From an uncultured Paracoccaceae bacterium (GTDB lineage Bacteria > Pseudomonadota > Alphaproteobacteria > Rhodobacterales > Rhodobacteraceae): 7,100 bases of DNA. This document shows, piece after piece, positions 1 through 7,100 of this stretch. Each line of letters starts with the position of its first letter. The first letter of the stretch is position 1. The stretch covers positions 1-7,100 of the forward strand of contig CAKZNY010000386.1 of the NCBI GenBank assembly GCA_937132145.1, written 5' to 3'. Under the pieces are notes generated by a model. The model saw only the letters and a program-made list of their open reading frames with translations, did no database searches and had not been told where the DNA came from. The translations under genes were made by a program, and so were the position numbers.

Positions 1-11
1 CCCAACGGGAG

Positions 12-42
12 GGGTTTCGATTTGCGTGCAAATCGACGACCC
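12..42. repeat. Intergenic inverted repeat (hairpin-forming), possible dispersed element
   Basis: The arms tcgatttgc (17-25) and gcaaatcga (28-36) are perfectly complementary around a 2-base centre. The stem can be extended by gggtt (12-16) pairing with gaccc (38-42), with one bulged c at 37 and one G-T pair. The 8-mer cgggaggg occurs on both sides (6-13 and 50-57). It lies just past the stop codon of the minus-strand acetyltransferase. No T-run follows on either strand, so it is not a standard intrinsic terminator. It may be a small dispersed intergenic repeat or a factor-dependent 3' end structure. The structure is directly visible; the role is inferred. Confidence 0.55.
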
Positions 43-61
43 TGACGGGCGGGAGGGTGCC

Positions 62-868
62 TTAGCCTTTTATTGGCGCGCGAAACACTGAGTGTAGAGT
101 TTCGATTTCCTCAAACCCCACGCTGCAATAAATTCCGCGTGCTACATCGTGTGCGTCGGCGTGCATTACCAGTGTGATCCCCGGATGCGCCGCCAACCCG
201 TGATTTGAAACGTGAACCACCATTGCGCGGCAGATACCTTGGCGGCGGTGCTCGGACGCGGTTTCTACGGCTTGGAAACGGCCCACGCCTTCGCCAAAGA
301 ACAGGCCTAGATCGGCCACCAGTTCGTCGCCCTTGAACGCCCCCCACCAATCACCGAGGCCTTGCTCGGACATCCGGCGATAATTTGCGAAACTTTCATC
401 TTTATATCGGCGATATTCATCCATCGGGATTTTCGCAAAACCATCGCGGGTTTGGGCGTCGATCACAGCCAGCCACTCGGCATCCGTACGAATTTGGCGG
501 AACTTTACGCCTTTAGGTGCCGGTTTATCGGTGTGAACCGTTTGCGTTGCCAGAACCGAGGTTTCATCAATCGTGAACCCCGCGTGTTTGAATTCTTCCA
601 GCGCGGCCGGATCTGGAGCCGCCTTTGGTAGCCATTGGAATGTGTGGTGACGCACCGTTGGAAAAGGCGCGAAAACCGCTTCAAACCGTTCCATCCACCG
701 CGCAAAATCCCCGACGGCTGGCGGTCCTGCGAACAGCAGAAAGTTTCCGAAGAAATAGTCGGGGTTATTAGGCGTACGCACAGAACTACAGTCGCCATGA
801 TCGGTTCTGACCGCCTCGAACCCATGAAAAATGAAATCGGATTGCAGCCCTTTTGAGGTGATTTCCAT
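62..868 (-). CDS. GNAT-family N-acetyltransferase
   Basis: This 268-residue protein has a C-terminal GNAT fold that would transfer an acetyl group from acetyl-CoA to an unknown amine. The acetyl-CoA-binding motif A is visible at about residues 199-217, ending in the pyrophosphate-binding loop HRRQGIC (207-213), a variant of the R/Q-x-x-G-x-G/A loop with Cys in the last position. Motif B follows near YCSVGFEEI (247-255). Residues 1-120 form an extra N-terminal segment with RTPNNPDYFFGNFLLF (31-46), so the protein is longer than a single-domain GNAT of about 150 residues. There is no signal peptide or membrane segment, so it is cytoplasmic. The ATG is preceded by agggcgga, a plausible though close ribosome site. 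It is transcribed away from the DUF255 gene and has no partner in the window, so the substrate cannot be named. Confidence 0.85.
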   Translation of the reverse strand: MEITSKGLQSDFIFHGFEAVRTDHGDCSSVRTPNNPDYFFGNFLLFAGPPAVGDFARWMERFEAVFAPFPTVRHHTFQWLPKAAPDPAALEEFKHAGFTIDETSVLATQTVHTDKPAPKGVKFRQIRTDAEWLAVIDAQTRDGFAKIPMDEYRRYKDESFANYRRMSEQGLGDWWGAFKGDELVADLGLFFGEGVGRFQAVETASEHRRQGICRAMVVHVSNHGLAAHPGITLVMHADAHDVARGIYCSVGFEEIETLHSVFRAPIKG

Positions 869-963
869 ATTCCGCCCTAACGAAAAATTGTTCTACGCAG
901 GCCAGATAAACAGCGACGAATGCCCGTGTCCAGCGTTATGCTAGCGCTAAAGGAGTGCTTTGC
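869..963. promoter_or_regulatory. Divergent spacer between the acetyltransferase and the DUF255 gene
   Basis: These 95 bases must hold the promoters of both divergent genes. On the plus strand a strong Shine-Dalgarno, aaaggag (949-955), lies 8 bases before the ATG at 964 and decides that start; the in-frame GTG at 955 overlaps this site and is unlikely. A TATGCT element (937-942) is a weak -10 candidate with no convincing -35. The stretch gctagcgct (940-948) contains two overlapping 6-base palindromes. No clear operator is visible. Confidence 0.45.
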
Positions 964-3138
964 ATGAAACTTATTCCAACAATTTTGGTCGCGCTGGCCT
1001 TGGGAACGGCGGCCTCGGCGCAGGAAGCTAACCACCTGTTGGGGCAGGATTCGCCCTACCTACAGCAGCATCTTTACAACGAGGTAGACTGGTATCCGTG
1101 GGGCGAGGAGGCGCTGGCCAAAGCGAAGGCCGAGAACAAACCAATATTCGTGTCGGTCGGATATTCGGCTTGTCACTGGTGTCACGTGATGGAGGAGGAG
1201 AGTTTCAAGGACAAAACCATCGGTGCATTTCTTAACGAACATTTCATTTCCATTAAGATCGACCGCGAACAGCGCCCTGATCTTGACGAACAATTCATGT
1301 TGGTTACGCAAACATTAACCGGCACCGGAGGCTGGCCGAACTCGGTGTTTATGACCAGCAACGCCGATCCGTTTTATGCGGGCACATATTTTCCACCGGA
1401 CACGTTCCTGAACATCCTGCGCCAGATAAACGACACATGGCAAGCTGACAGCGTGGCCCTTAGCGCCAATGCGGCAGAGTTCAGCGAATTGATCCGCGAT
1501 TACATGACCAGTACCGCCGCCGCGAAAGACCTGACGCCGGAGGCGGTTCGGGCGGCGGCTAACGGAATATTAACCGAGTTTGACGATTTTAACGGCGGGC
1601 TGGGGGTTTCGCCCAAATTCCCGCGTGAATCGACGTTCCTGTTCCTGTTGGATCAAGCGAAACGCGATGGCGATGCGGAAATGTTGGGGGCCGTGTTGGG
1701 GACCCTCGACGGGATACTGATGGGCGGGATTCATGACCATGTTGGCGGTGGGTTCCATCGGTATTCCATAGACCCTGAATGGCACGTGCCGCACTTTGAA
1801 AAGATGCTGTATAATCAGGCGTTAATAGGGCGATTACTGGTGCGGGCTTGGGAAATTACCGGTACGGCGCGGTATCGTCGAGCCGCTGAACGCACCTTCG
1901 ATTATGTCCTGCGAGAAATGCGAGACCCCGCTGGCGGGTTCTATTCGGCCCAAGATGCGGATTCGCTTGATGCTGACGGGAAACTAGAGGAAGGCATTTT
2001 CTATACGTGGACTCCGGCACAGGTTCGGGCCGCATTAGGTGCGGATGCGGATTTTGTGATTGCAGCGCTTAACATCAGCGAATACGGGAATTTTGAGGGG
2101 TCAAATTCGATCCATCTGACGGACGACGTGGATTTTACCCGCCTTGATCCGTTGTTAGACAAAATGCGGGCGGCACGATTGCAACGGCCCACGCCATTCA
2201 AAGACCGCAAAATTGTTGTGTCGTGGAATGCTGCCATGATCGAAACCCTCGCCGAAGCCGGATATGTGTTCGAGCGGCCGGACTATTACGAAGCCGCCGC
2301 GCAAGCGGCCTCCTTCATACTGTCCGACATGATGGATGGCGACGACCTTCTAAGGGTTAGTATTAACGGAAATGCCACCATTCCCGCTCAGTTGGCGGAT
2401 TATGCCGGCTTGGGTCTGGCGTTGCTGGCGCTGCATGATTACGGAACCGAGGGTTTGGATTGGTTAACGGATGCGGACCGTATGGCAGTCGAAATATCGA
2501 AACGATTTGTGGAGCAGGATGGCCCATACCGCATGACCGAAACCATCGAGGGTTTGGGGGCGTATTACCCGGTTGACGATTCCGAAATTCCTTCGGGGAA
2601 TGCGTTGGCGTTGAACTTGTTTGTTCGCTTGGGCAACCGGATGGAGGCCCCGCTTTACACACAGCAAGCGTTGGTTCTGGCGGCGGCCCTGTCTGCCAAC
2701 GCGCTGGCGGCTCCCGAGGTGCGGGGGTACACGCTGCTCGGCTCGCAAACATTGACGTTGGGGGCGACGGGAAATGTGCGCTCGGTTTCCAGCGGGGCTG
2801 TGCGTGTGGCGGCGAATATTGATCGGGATGCAGGGACTATTACTGTGCGGATCAAAGTAAAGGACGGCTGGCATGTGAACGCGCACGAACCGCTTGAGGA
2901 TTACTTCATCCCCACCAATCTGGTCGTGGATGGCGTGCCAATGACGGCTGGCGACTACCCCGAACCAAAGCTTAAGGCGCTGACCTTTAACGATAAGTTA
3001 TTGGCGTTATATGAAGGCGAGGTGGAGCTGGTTGCCGTTATCCCCGACGATACTACAGGCGTTGCCGTGCTAACAATTCAAGCCTGTAGCAACGAGATTT
3101 GCCTTCAACCAGAGGAGCTTCGCTTCACCCTTTGGTAG
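964..3138 (+). CDS. Exported DUF255 / thioredoxin-domain protein (YyaL/SSP411 family) with DsbD-alpha-like C-terminal domain
   Basis: The 724-residue product starts with a signal peptide: a short basic start, a hydrophobic core and an ASA cleavage site after about residue 19, so it is predicted periplasmic. Residues 22-170 are the DUF255 thioredoxin-like domain, with SACHWCHVM (CxxC at Cys70 and Cys73), DREQRPDLD (100-108), GGWP (122-125) and GTYFPP (140-145). Residues 190-580 resemble the alpha/alpha-barrel part of the family, with SPKFP (216-220), [15 protein letters not shown] (254-268), [14 protein letters not shown] (273-286), [11 protein letters not shown] (324-334) and SWNAAMI (420-426). 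The last 115 residues or so differ from the usual family tail and look like the DsbD N-terminal domain: GWHVNAHEP, then a beta-rich stretch ending in [11 protein letters not shown] with Cys708 and Cys713. A thiol-redox role in the envelope is inferred; the biochemical function of the family is poorly defined. The gene stands alone and its 3' end overlaps the convergent glycerate kinase gene. Confidence 0.9.
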   Translation: MKLIPTILVALALGTAASAQEANHLLGQDSPYLQQHLYNEVDWYPWGEEALAKAKAENKPIFVSVGYSACHWCHVMEEESFKDKTIGAFLNEHFISIKIDREQRPDLDEQFMLVTQTLTGTGGWPNSVFMTSNADPFYAGTYFPPDTFLNILRQINDTWQADSVALSANAAEFSELIRDYMTSTAAAKDLTPEAVRAAANGILTEFDDFNGGLGVSPKFPRESTFLFLLDQAKRDGDAEMLGAVLGTLDGILMGGIHDHVGGGFHRYSIDPEWHVPHFEKMLYNQALIGRLLVRAWEITGTARYRRAAERTFDYVLREMRDPAGGFYSAQDADSLDADGKLEEGIFYTWTPAQVRAALGADADFVIAALNISEYGNFEGSNSIHLTDDVDFTRLDPLLDKMRAARLQRPTPFKDRKIVVSWNAAMIETLAEAGYVFERPDYYEAAAQAASFILSDMMDGDDLLRVSINGNATIPAQLADYAGLGLALLALHDYGTEGLDWLTDADRMAVEISKRFVEQDGPYRMTETIEGLGAYYPVDDSEIPSGNALALNLFVRLGNRMEAPLYTQQALVLAAALSANALAAPEVRGYTLLGSQTLTLGATGNVRSVSSGAVRVAANIDRDAGTITVRIKVKDGWHVNAHEPLEDYFIPTNLVVDGVPMTAGDYPEPKLKALTFNDKLLALYEGEVELVAVIPDDTTGVAVLTIQACSNEICLQPEELRFTLW

Positions 3139-3451
3139 CGCGCAAAAACACCTGCACGTCGGCAACATTGGTACCCGTGGCCCCTGTCATCAGCAAATCG
3201 CCTGCGGCTTTCAGGGCGGCGTAACTGTCGTTGTTGGCCAGCAAAGCCTCGGGGTTTTCGCCTGCATCGCGGATGCGTTGCACGGTGTGCCTGTCCACAA
3301 TCCCGCCTGCGGCATCGGTCGGGCCATCGCGCCCGTCTGTGCCACCGCTAAGGAATAGCCAATCGCCCAGACCCTCGTTTTCAGCCAGCATCGCCACGCG
3401 CAAGGCCAGTTCCTGATTGCGCCCTCCTTTGCCGGTCCCGCGGATGGTCAC
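3125..3451 (-). CDS. Glycerate 2-kinase, C-terminal MOFRL domain (separated by frame break)
   Basis: This 108-residue frame carries the complete MOFRL domain that normally ends type-2 glycerate kinases. Visible motifs are [10 protein letters not shown] (5-14), [16 protein letters not shown] (35-50), NNDSY (73-77) and [13 protein letters not shown] (89-101). It opens with GTG, whose last two bases lie in the TGA of the upstream part (GTGA, 4-base overlap). A ggggag stretch sits 5 bases before the GTG and could serve as a ribosome site, although those bases also encode the conserved GGE of the upstream part. The domain is not known to me as a stand-alone enzyme; together with the upstream 301 residues it makes up about the normal length of 410-420. 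Either the gene is a frameshifted pseudogene, the read contains a one-base error, or two coupled polypeptides assemble. Its end overlaps the convergent DUF255 gene by 14 bases. Confidence 0.8.
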   Translation of the reverse strand: MTIRGTGKGGRNQELALRVAMLAENEGLGDWLFLSGGTDGRDGPTDAAGGIVDRHTVQRIRDAGENPEALLANNDSYAALKAAGDLLMTGATGTNVADVQVFLRATKG

Positions 3452-3466
3452 GGTGTCTCCCCGCCA
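3440..3466 (-). pseudogene. Frame-break junction in the glycerate kinase gene
   Basis: Reading the minus strand, codons ggc ggg gag aca ccg tga end the first frame, while gtg acc atc cgc begins the second. Re-reading the last a of aca gives acc gtg acc atc, i.e. T-T-V-T-I after GGE, the expected family sequence. A single lost base, for example from an original acaacc or acgacc, explains the break. No canonical X-XXY-YYZ slippery heptamer is in frame here, so programmed slippage is not favoured. All motifs on both sides remain intact, which argues for a recent mutation, a sequencing or assembly error, or a real split gene rather than old decay. Confidence 0.6.
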
Positions 3467-4353
3467 AATATCAGTGTTTTGGCAGGGTTATCATGAGCAG
3501 ATTGCAAGATGAACGCCGCCGCATCTTCTACGTCTCCGGTTAGGGAGTCGTTAACGATTATACCATCACCGAAGGCCGCTTGCATCGCCCGCAAGCTTTG
3601 CCCGTTAGAGCCGATAAGCGTGTTCTCGGAAACAGGCAGGGCCATTTCTGGCGCGTTAACTTTCAGACAAGCCTGTACGGATGCCGGCATCTGACCGAAC
3701 ACGTTAAGGTTTGTTAACAACTCGCGCGCAGCGGTTCGTGTGGCAATCGGGGCTACGGTTGGCCCACTGGCAATGACCCGAAGATCATCGCCGATCACGT
3801 CGGACAGGATAAACCCTTTCAACTTGGCAGGACTGGCGAGGCGGGCCATCCCCCCTCCCTTAAGGCGCGACAATTGTTGCCGCACGAGGTTCATCGCCGC
3901 GATCTCCACACCTGCACCCAGCAAAATACGGCTGACCTCGGCCTTATCGGCAAGGCTGACGCCCTTGATCGGGGCTGGAAGCAACGCTGAACCACCGCCG
4001 CTGATCAAAGTCAGAACCACGTCGTTTACCGTTGTAGTTTTCAGCAGGTCGATAACGGCTAGCCCTGCCGCCTCGCCGTTTTCATCCGGCACGGGGTGCC
4101 CTGCCGCCATAACAACGCAACGCTCGATATCGCGGGCGTTCTCGTAATTCGTGACCGCGATCGCCTCGAACGCCGCGTCTTTCGGCAGGTTGGCGATCGC
4201 TTCCTCCATCATCGAACAGGCGGCTTTGCCGATGCTGATCAGGACATATCGCCCAGCTATCACGGGCAGGTCGGCCAAATACGGGCGCAGCGCCAGTGCG
4301 GGGTTGGCGGCATTCACCGCCACCTCGAACAGCTTAACCGCCCTTTGGCGCAT
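3448..4353 (-). CDS. Glycerate 2-kinase, N-terminal DUF4147 domain (truncated by frame break)
   Basis: Type-2 glycerate kinases phosphorylate D-glycerate with ATP to 2-phosphoglycerate; homologues are known as GckA in the serine cycle and TtuD in tartrate/glyoxylate use. These 301 residues match the N-terminal DUF4147 domain: IGKAACSMM (41-49, with the conserved lysine), GHPVPD (85-90), the phosphate-loop-like [13 protein letters not shown] (116-128), [10 protein letters not shown] (161-170) and [16 protein letters not shown] (184-199). The frame ends in GGETP followed by TGA exactly where intact homologues continue as GGETTVT and into the MOFRL domain. Shifting back by one base at this point restores that consensus. 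The ATG overlaps the gcdH stop by one base (TGATG) and has no good Shine-Dalgarno of its own, so translation is probably coupled to gcdH. The protein is cytoplasmic. Whether it is functional depends on the frame break. Confidence 0.87.
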   Translation of the reverse strand: MRQRAVKLFEVAVNAANPALALRPYLADLPVIAGRYVLISIGKAACSMMEEAIANLPKDAAFEAIAVTNYENARDIERCVVMAAGHPVPDENGEAAGLAVIDLLKTTTVNDVVLTLISGGGSALLPAPIKGVSLADKAEVSRILLGAGVEIAAMNLVRQQLSRLKGGGMARLASPAKLKGFILSDVIGDDLRVIASGPTVAPIATRTAARELLTNLNVFGQMPASVQACLKVNAPEMALPVSENTLIGSNGQSLRAMQAAFGDGIIVNDSLTGDVEDAAAFILQSAHDNPAKTLIFGGETP

Positions 4354-5570
4354 CAGAAAAACGCCTGAAGGCCGGTTTGGGCGCGACCCAGTATCAAGGC
4401 GTGAACGTCGTGTGTGCCCTCATAGGTGTTGACCGTTTCGAGGTTCATCATGTGGCGCATGATCTGGAAGTCCTCGGAAATTCCGTTCCCGCCGTGCATG
4501 TCGCGTGATTGGCGCGCAATATCCAGCGCCTTGCCGCAGTTGTTGCGTTTGATCATCGAGATCATTTCCGGCGCGGCGCGGCCTTCGTCCATAAGGCGCC
4601 CAACGCGCAGGCAGGCTTGCAGACCAAGGGAGATTTCCGTTTGCATGTCGGCGAGTTTCTTTTGAAACAGCTGCGTCTGCGCCAGCGGTTTGTTGAACTG
4701 CTTCCGGTCAAGGCCGTATTGCAGGGCCGCGTGCCAACAGAACTCGGCCGCACCCATCACCCCCCAACTAATGCCGTAACGCGCACGGTTCAGGCAACCG
4801 AACGGGCCTTTTAGGCCCTCGACATCTGGCAGGATCGCGTCTTCGGGTATCTCGACGTTATCCATGACAATTTCACCGGTGATCGAAGCACGAAGCGACA
4901 GTTTTCCGGCAATTTTCGGGGTGGACAGGCCCTTGGTGCCCTTGTCCAGAACGAACCCGCGAATTTTACCGCCGTGTGCATCGGACTTCGCCCAGATGAT
5001 AAACACATCGGCAACAGGCGAGTTCGATATCCACATTTTGGAGCCGTTCAGAACGTATCCACCCTGCACTTTTGTCGCGCGGGTTTTCATTCCGTTCGGG
5101 TCAGAACCCGCGTCGGGTTCGGTTAGGCCAAAACAGCCGATCCACTCCCCCGAAGCCAGTTTAGGCAGATATTTCATACGTTGTTCTTCGGTGCCGTAAG
5201 CGTAAATCGGATACATGACCAGCGAGGATTGCACCGACATCATGGAGCGGTATCCGCTATCAACCCGCTCGATCTCGCGGGCAATCAGGCCGTAGGCGGT
5301 GTAGCTGGAACCGATACCACCGTATTCTTCGGGGATGGTTACGCCAAGCAAGCCCATCGCGCCCATTTCGGTGAAAATTTCGGGGTCGAAGGTTTCCTCG
5401 CGGTAGGCGTCAATAATGCGCGGCGCCAATTTTTCCTGCGCGTATGCAGCCGCCGCATCACGCAACATACGTTCTTCGTCGGACAATTGGTCGTCTAGTA
5501 AAAACGGGTCCTTCCAGTTGAAACTGGATAAGGAGGGCTGCTCTTTGGCTTTAAGGGGCGCTTTGATCAT
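4353..5570 (-). CDS. gcdH: Glutaryl-CoA dehydrogenase
   Basis: This 405-residue flavoprotein is very similar to human GCDH along its whole length. It oxidises and decarboxylates glutaryl-CoA to crotonyl-CoA and CO2, late in lysine, tryptophan and glutarate breakdown, passing electrons to electron-transfer flavoprotein. Visible signatures are [13 protein letters not shown] near the N-terminus, [16 protein letters not shown] (101-116, including the arginine that binds the glutaryl carboxylate), the FAD-binding [12 protein letters not shown] (147-158), KMWISNSP (178-185), [12 protein letters not shown] (343-354) and [17 protein letters not shown] with the catalytic glutamate at 384. I start at the ATG at 5570 (MIKAPLKA), preceded by agga with 7-base spacing. 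A longer frame opens at a GTG at 5654 but has no ribosome site and would add 28 residues unlike the family. It is the first gene of a likely two-gene operon with glycerate kinase and is divergent from gcvT. No CoA-transferase or LysR regulator gene, which often sit beside gcdH, is in the window. Confidence 0.95.
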   Translation of the reverse strand: MIKAPLKAKEQPSLSSFNWKDPFLLDDQLSDEERMLRDAAAAYAQEKLAPRIIDAYREETFDPEIFTEMGAMGLLGVTIPEEYGGIGSSYTAYGLIAREIERVDSGYRSMMSVQSSLVMYPIYAYGTEEQRMKYLPKLASGEWIGCFGLTEPDAGSDPNGMKTRATKVQGGYVLNGSKMWISNSPVADVFIIWAKSDAHGGKIRGFVLDKGTKGLSTPKIAGKLSLRASITGEIVMDNVEIPEDAILPDVEGLKGPFGCLNRARYGISWGVMGAAEFCWHAALQYGLDRKQFNKPLAQTQLFQKKLADMQTEISLGLQACLRVGRLMDEGRAAPEMISMIKRNNCGKALDIARQSRDMHGGNGISEDFQIMRHMMNLETVNTYEGTHDVHALILGRAQTGLQAFF

Positions 5571-5661
5571 TGGAGAGTCCTGTTTTCCGGGCCAAGTTTG
5601 CCACCATATTGGCTGGAATTTTGTTGCGCTGCAATAGGCGTATTTCACGAACACCCATCAT

Positions 5662-5671
5662 GTGTATACAA
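5662..5671. promoter_or_regulatory. Candidate GntR-type operator
   Basis: The sequence gtgtatacaa holds a perfect 8-base palindrome, tgtataca, and differs at one position from ttgtatacaa, a form seen in operators of FadR/VanR-like GntR regulators. It lies about 90 bases upstream of gcdH and 54 bases upstream of gcvT, so it could act on either. The palindrome is directly visible; assignment to GntR is an inference, as no regulator gene is in the window. Confidence 0.35.
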
Positions 5672-5683
5672 CCGCATCCGAAA

Positions 5684-5705
5684 AAGGTTTCCTATCGGAA
5701 ACTTT
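5684..5705 (+). promoter_or_regulatory. Hairpin in the gcvT leader
   Basis: The arms gtttcc (5687-5692) and ggaaac (5697-5702) pair around tatc. The stem can extend by aag against ttt with one G-T pair, giving up to 9 pairs, and a T-rich stretch (attgtt) follows. It ends 6 bases before the gcvT ribosome site. It could be a weak intrinsic terminator or attenuator, or a protein-binding inverted repeat. It is too AU-rich to be a strong terminator. Confidence 0.4.
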
Positions 5706-5724
5706 ATTGTTAAGGTGAACGTAG

Positions 5725-6855
5725 ATGATTCATTTTAGAGCGGATTTACCGATGACTGAAACGACTTCCGAACCACAAAAAACTCCCCTTTATGATTTGC
5801 ATGTCGAGCTTGGCGGCAAAATGGTCGATTTCGCTGGCTGGATGATGCCTGTGAACTATGGCCTTGGCGTTGCTGGCGAGCATAAACAATGCCGCGAAAA
5901 GGCTGCTCTGTTTGACGTATCCCACATGGGGCAGGTAGAGCTGCGCGGCGACGATGTGGCGGCCAAGCTGGAAACAATCGCACCGTCAGCCTTTACCAAG
6001 CTGCCCGTTGGCAAGGCGCGGTATACGTTTTTCACCAACCCGGACGGCGGAATCATGGATGACCTGATTGTCGCCAATGCCGGGGATCATTTCTTTGTGG
6101 TGGTCAATGCCTCGATGCGGGATCAGGATATCGGGCATATGCGCGCCAATCTGGATGGCGTTGAGGTGGTCGAGCTGGACCGCGCGCTGATCGCCATTCA
6201 GGGACCGGTGGCCGAAACTATCGTTTCGGCGGTTGCGCCTGCCGCAGCGGATTTGAAATTCATGGAGTCCGCGGTGATGGACCTGTTTGGCGTCGAGTGC
6301 CGAATTTCGCGCTTGGGATACACTGGCGAGGACGGTTACGAGATTTCCATTCCCACCGACCATGTCGTCGAGATTACAAAGAAATTCCTTGAGCATCCTG
6401 ATCTGGAGATGGCCGGTTTGGGCGCACGCGACAGTCTGCGCCTTGAGGCGGGGCTTTGCCTTTATGGCAATGACATCGACAATGACACCTCGCCTGTCGA
6501 GGCTAATCTGACATGGGCGATGCAGAAACGCCGCCGCGAAGAAGGCGGTTTTCCGGGGGCAGCACGTATTCAGCGTGAACTTAAAGACGGCCCGTCCCGT
6601 AAGTTGGTCGGCATCAAGCCCGAGGGCCGTGCTCCGGCGCGACGCGGAGTCGAGGTGGCGGATAAGAACGGCACCATAATCGGGAAAATTTCTTCGGGGG
6701 GATTTGGCCCTACCTATGGCGGTCCGGTTTCAATGGGGTATATTGCAGCCGAGTTCGCTGAACCGGGAACCGAAGTTGATCTTCTGATCCGTGGCAAGGC
6801 AATGCCCGCAACCATCATCAAGCTGCCGTTCGTGCAGCAGAATTACAAACGCTAA
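5725..6855 (+). CDS. gcvT: Aminomethyltransferase, T-protein of the glycine cleavage system
   Basis: T-protein takes the aminomethyl group carried on lipoylated H-protein, releases ammonia and forms 5,10-methylene-tetrahydrofolate. The 376-residue protein is full length, with [20 protein letters not shown] (20-39), FDVSHMGQ (63-70), [15 protein letters not shown] (102-116, containing the conserved aspartates of the folate site), [10 protein letters not shown] (198-207), [16 protein letters not shown] (235-250) and, in the C-terminal domain, SGGFGPT (324-330). The start at 5725 has the ribosome site aaggtg 7 bases upstream. An ATG at 5752 would give [15 protein letters not shown], closer to the usual family length, with a weaker site (gagcgga), so the first nine residues are uncertain. 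gcvH follows after 14 bases, indicating one operon. It is cytoplasmic. Confidence 0.95.
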   Translation: MIHFRADLPMTETTSEPQKTPLYDLHVELGGKMVDFAGWMMPVNYGLGVAGEHKQCREKAALFDVSHMGQVELRGDDVAAKLETIAPSAFTKLPVGKARYTFFTNPDGGIMDDLIVANAGDHFFVVVNASMRDQDIGHMRANLDGVEVVELDRALIAIQGPVAETIVSAVAPAAADLKFMESAVMDLFGVECRISRLGYTGEDGYEISIPTDHVVEITKKFLEHPDLEMAGLGARDSLRLEAGLCLYGNDIDNDTSPVEANLTWAMQKRRREEGGFPGAARIQRELKDGPSRKLVGIKPEGRAPARRGVEVADKNGTIIGKISSGGFGPTYGGPVSMGYIAAEFAEPGTEVDLLIRGKAMPATIIKLPFVQQNYKR

Positions 6856-6869
6856 ACAGAGGTTATAAA

Positions 6870-7100
6870 ATGACGATTTATTACTCCGAAGAACATGAAT
6901 GGCTAGACGTTGACGGCGACATCGCAACGCTGGGCATTACCAAACACGCAGCCGAAGCCTTGGGCGAGGTGGTTTTCGTCGAGCTGAAAGAGGCCGGCGA
7001 TACCTTCGATAAAGACGACGAGATCGGTGTTGTGGAAAGTGTTAAAGCAGCTTCCGAACTTTATGCCCCGTTAGCTGGCGAGATTATCGAAGCGAACACG
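6870..7100 (+). CDS. gcvH: Glycine cleavage system H-protein (3' end outside the window)
   Basis: H-protein is the lipoyl carrier that moves the aminomethyl group of glycine from P-protein (GcvP) to T-protein and is reoxidised by dihydrolipoyl dehydrogenase. The first 77 residues are visible: [14 protein letters not shown] near the start, [18 protein letters not shown] (23-40), and [15 protein letters not shown] (53-67) with the lipoylated lysine at 59. The family is usually about 120-130 residues, so roughly 45-50 are missing at the window edge. The ATG at 6870 has agagg (6858-6862) at 7-base spacing, and the gene follows gcvT by 14 bases in the same operon. gcvP would be expected further downstream but is not seen here. 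Confidence 0.95.
   Translation, partial: MTIYYSEEHEWLDVDGDIATLGITKHAAEALGEVVFVELKEAGDTFDKDDEIGVVESVKAASELYAPLAGEIIEANT

Larger units (their letters stand above)
5571..5724. promoter_or_regulatory. Divergent control region between gcdH and gcvT
   Basis: These 154 bases separate the two divergent units. They contain gccaa...ttggc (5591-5595/5609-5613), ttgc-gct-gcaa (5624-5634), the palindrome tgtataca (5663-5670) and a hairpin just before gcvT (5684-5705). The plus-strand ribosome site aaggtg (5712-5717) is 7 bases before the ATG at 5725. The gcdH ribosome site agga is on the other strand at about 5578-5581. No convincing -35/-10 pair stands out by eye. There is no glycine-riboswitch core, although that element often precedes gcvT. 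Confidence 0.5.

Noticed and set aside
955..963. GTG start at 955 for the DUF255 gene
   Set aside because: The GTG overlaps the Shine-Dalgarno aaaggag, which is ideally placed for the ATG at 964; the ATG start also gives a clean signal peptide.
938..967. Nine-codon leader ORF (atg at 938 to tga at 965) overlapping the DUF255 start
   Set aside because: It has no ribosome site of its own and is too short to judge; the overlap with the start could be chance.
2363..2886. Minus-strand open frames of 129 and 140 codons inside the DUF255 gene
   Set aside because: They are opposite a strongly conserved coding sequence, show no recognisable motif and have Pro/Arg-rich composition typical of antisense frames.
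3448..3466. Programmed ribosomal frameshift in the glycerate kinase gene
   Set aside because: A -1 slip would restore the family sequence, but no standard slippery heptamer is in frame, and a +1 slip gives the wrong frame. A mutation, read error or true split is simpler.
5571..5654. 28-residue N-terminal extension of GcdH
   Set aside because: No ribosome site precedes the upstream GTG, the extra residues do not resemble the family, and a good site precedes the ATG at 5570.
5571..5724. Glycine riboswitch upstream of gcvT
   Set aside because: The region has a ggagag near 5572 but lacks the rest of the aptamer core, and that match is right beside the gcdH start. The spacer is also short for a tandem aptamer.

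Overview
The window looks like chromosomal DNA of a marine-type alphaproteobacterium, most likely Rhodobacterales (Roseobacter-like). This rests on moderately GC-rich base composition, alphaproteobacterial-style proteins (GcvT, GcvH, glutaryl-CoA dehydrogenase, MOFRL-type glycerate kinase) and tight gene packing. The lineage is an inference from protein style; no marker gene is present. No RNA gene, CRISPR array, insertion sequence, prophage or origin was seen.

Layout. Bases 1-61 hold a GC-rich intergenic piece with a strong inverted repeat. A GNAT-family acetyltransferase follows on the minus strand (62-868). A 95-base divergent spacer separates it from a large exported DUF255/thioredoxin-domain protein on the plus strand (964-3138). 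That protein carries a CxxC motif near the N-terminus and an unusual C-terminal domain resembling the N-terminal (alpha) domain of DsbD. It runs tail to tail, with a 14-base overlap, into a minus-strand pair: glutaryl-CoA dehydrogenase gcdH (5570-4353), then a type-2 glycerate kinase coupled to it by a 1-base stop/start overlap. The kinase is split by a reading-frame break at about 3450 into an N-terminal DUF4147 part (4353-3448) and a C-terminal MOFRL part (3451-3125). Across a 154-base divergent spacer, gcvT (5725-6855) and the beginning of gcvH (from 6870, cut by the window edge) run on the plus strand.

How the genes work together. gcvT and gcvH encode two subunits of the glycine cleavage system; gcvP may follow beyond the window. 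They yield one-carbon units on tetrahydrofolate from glycine. Glycerate kinase feeds glycerate, from glyoxylate or from serine via hydroxypyruvate, into central carbon as 2-phosphoglycerate, so it is loosely linked to glycine/serine/glyoxylate metabolism. GcdH belongs to lysine/tryptophan/glutarate breakdown and its pairing with the kinase has no obvious pathway logic. The DUF255 protein is probably a periplasmic thiol-redox protein.

Most of the window is ordinary metabolism. The items that deserve a second look are the frame break in the glycerate kinase, the DUF255-DsbD-alpha-like fusion, palindromic sites in the gcdH/gcvT spacer, and the inverted-repeat element at the left edge. I did not find convincing evidence of a wholly new biological system.
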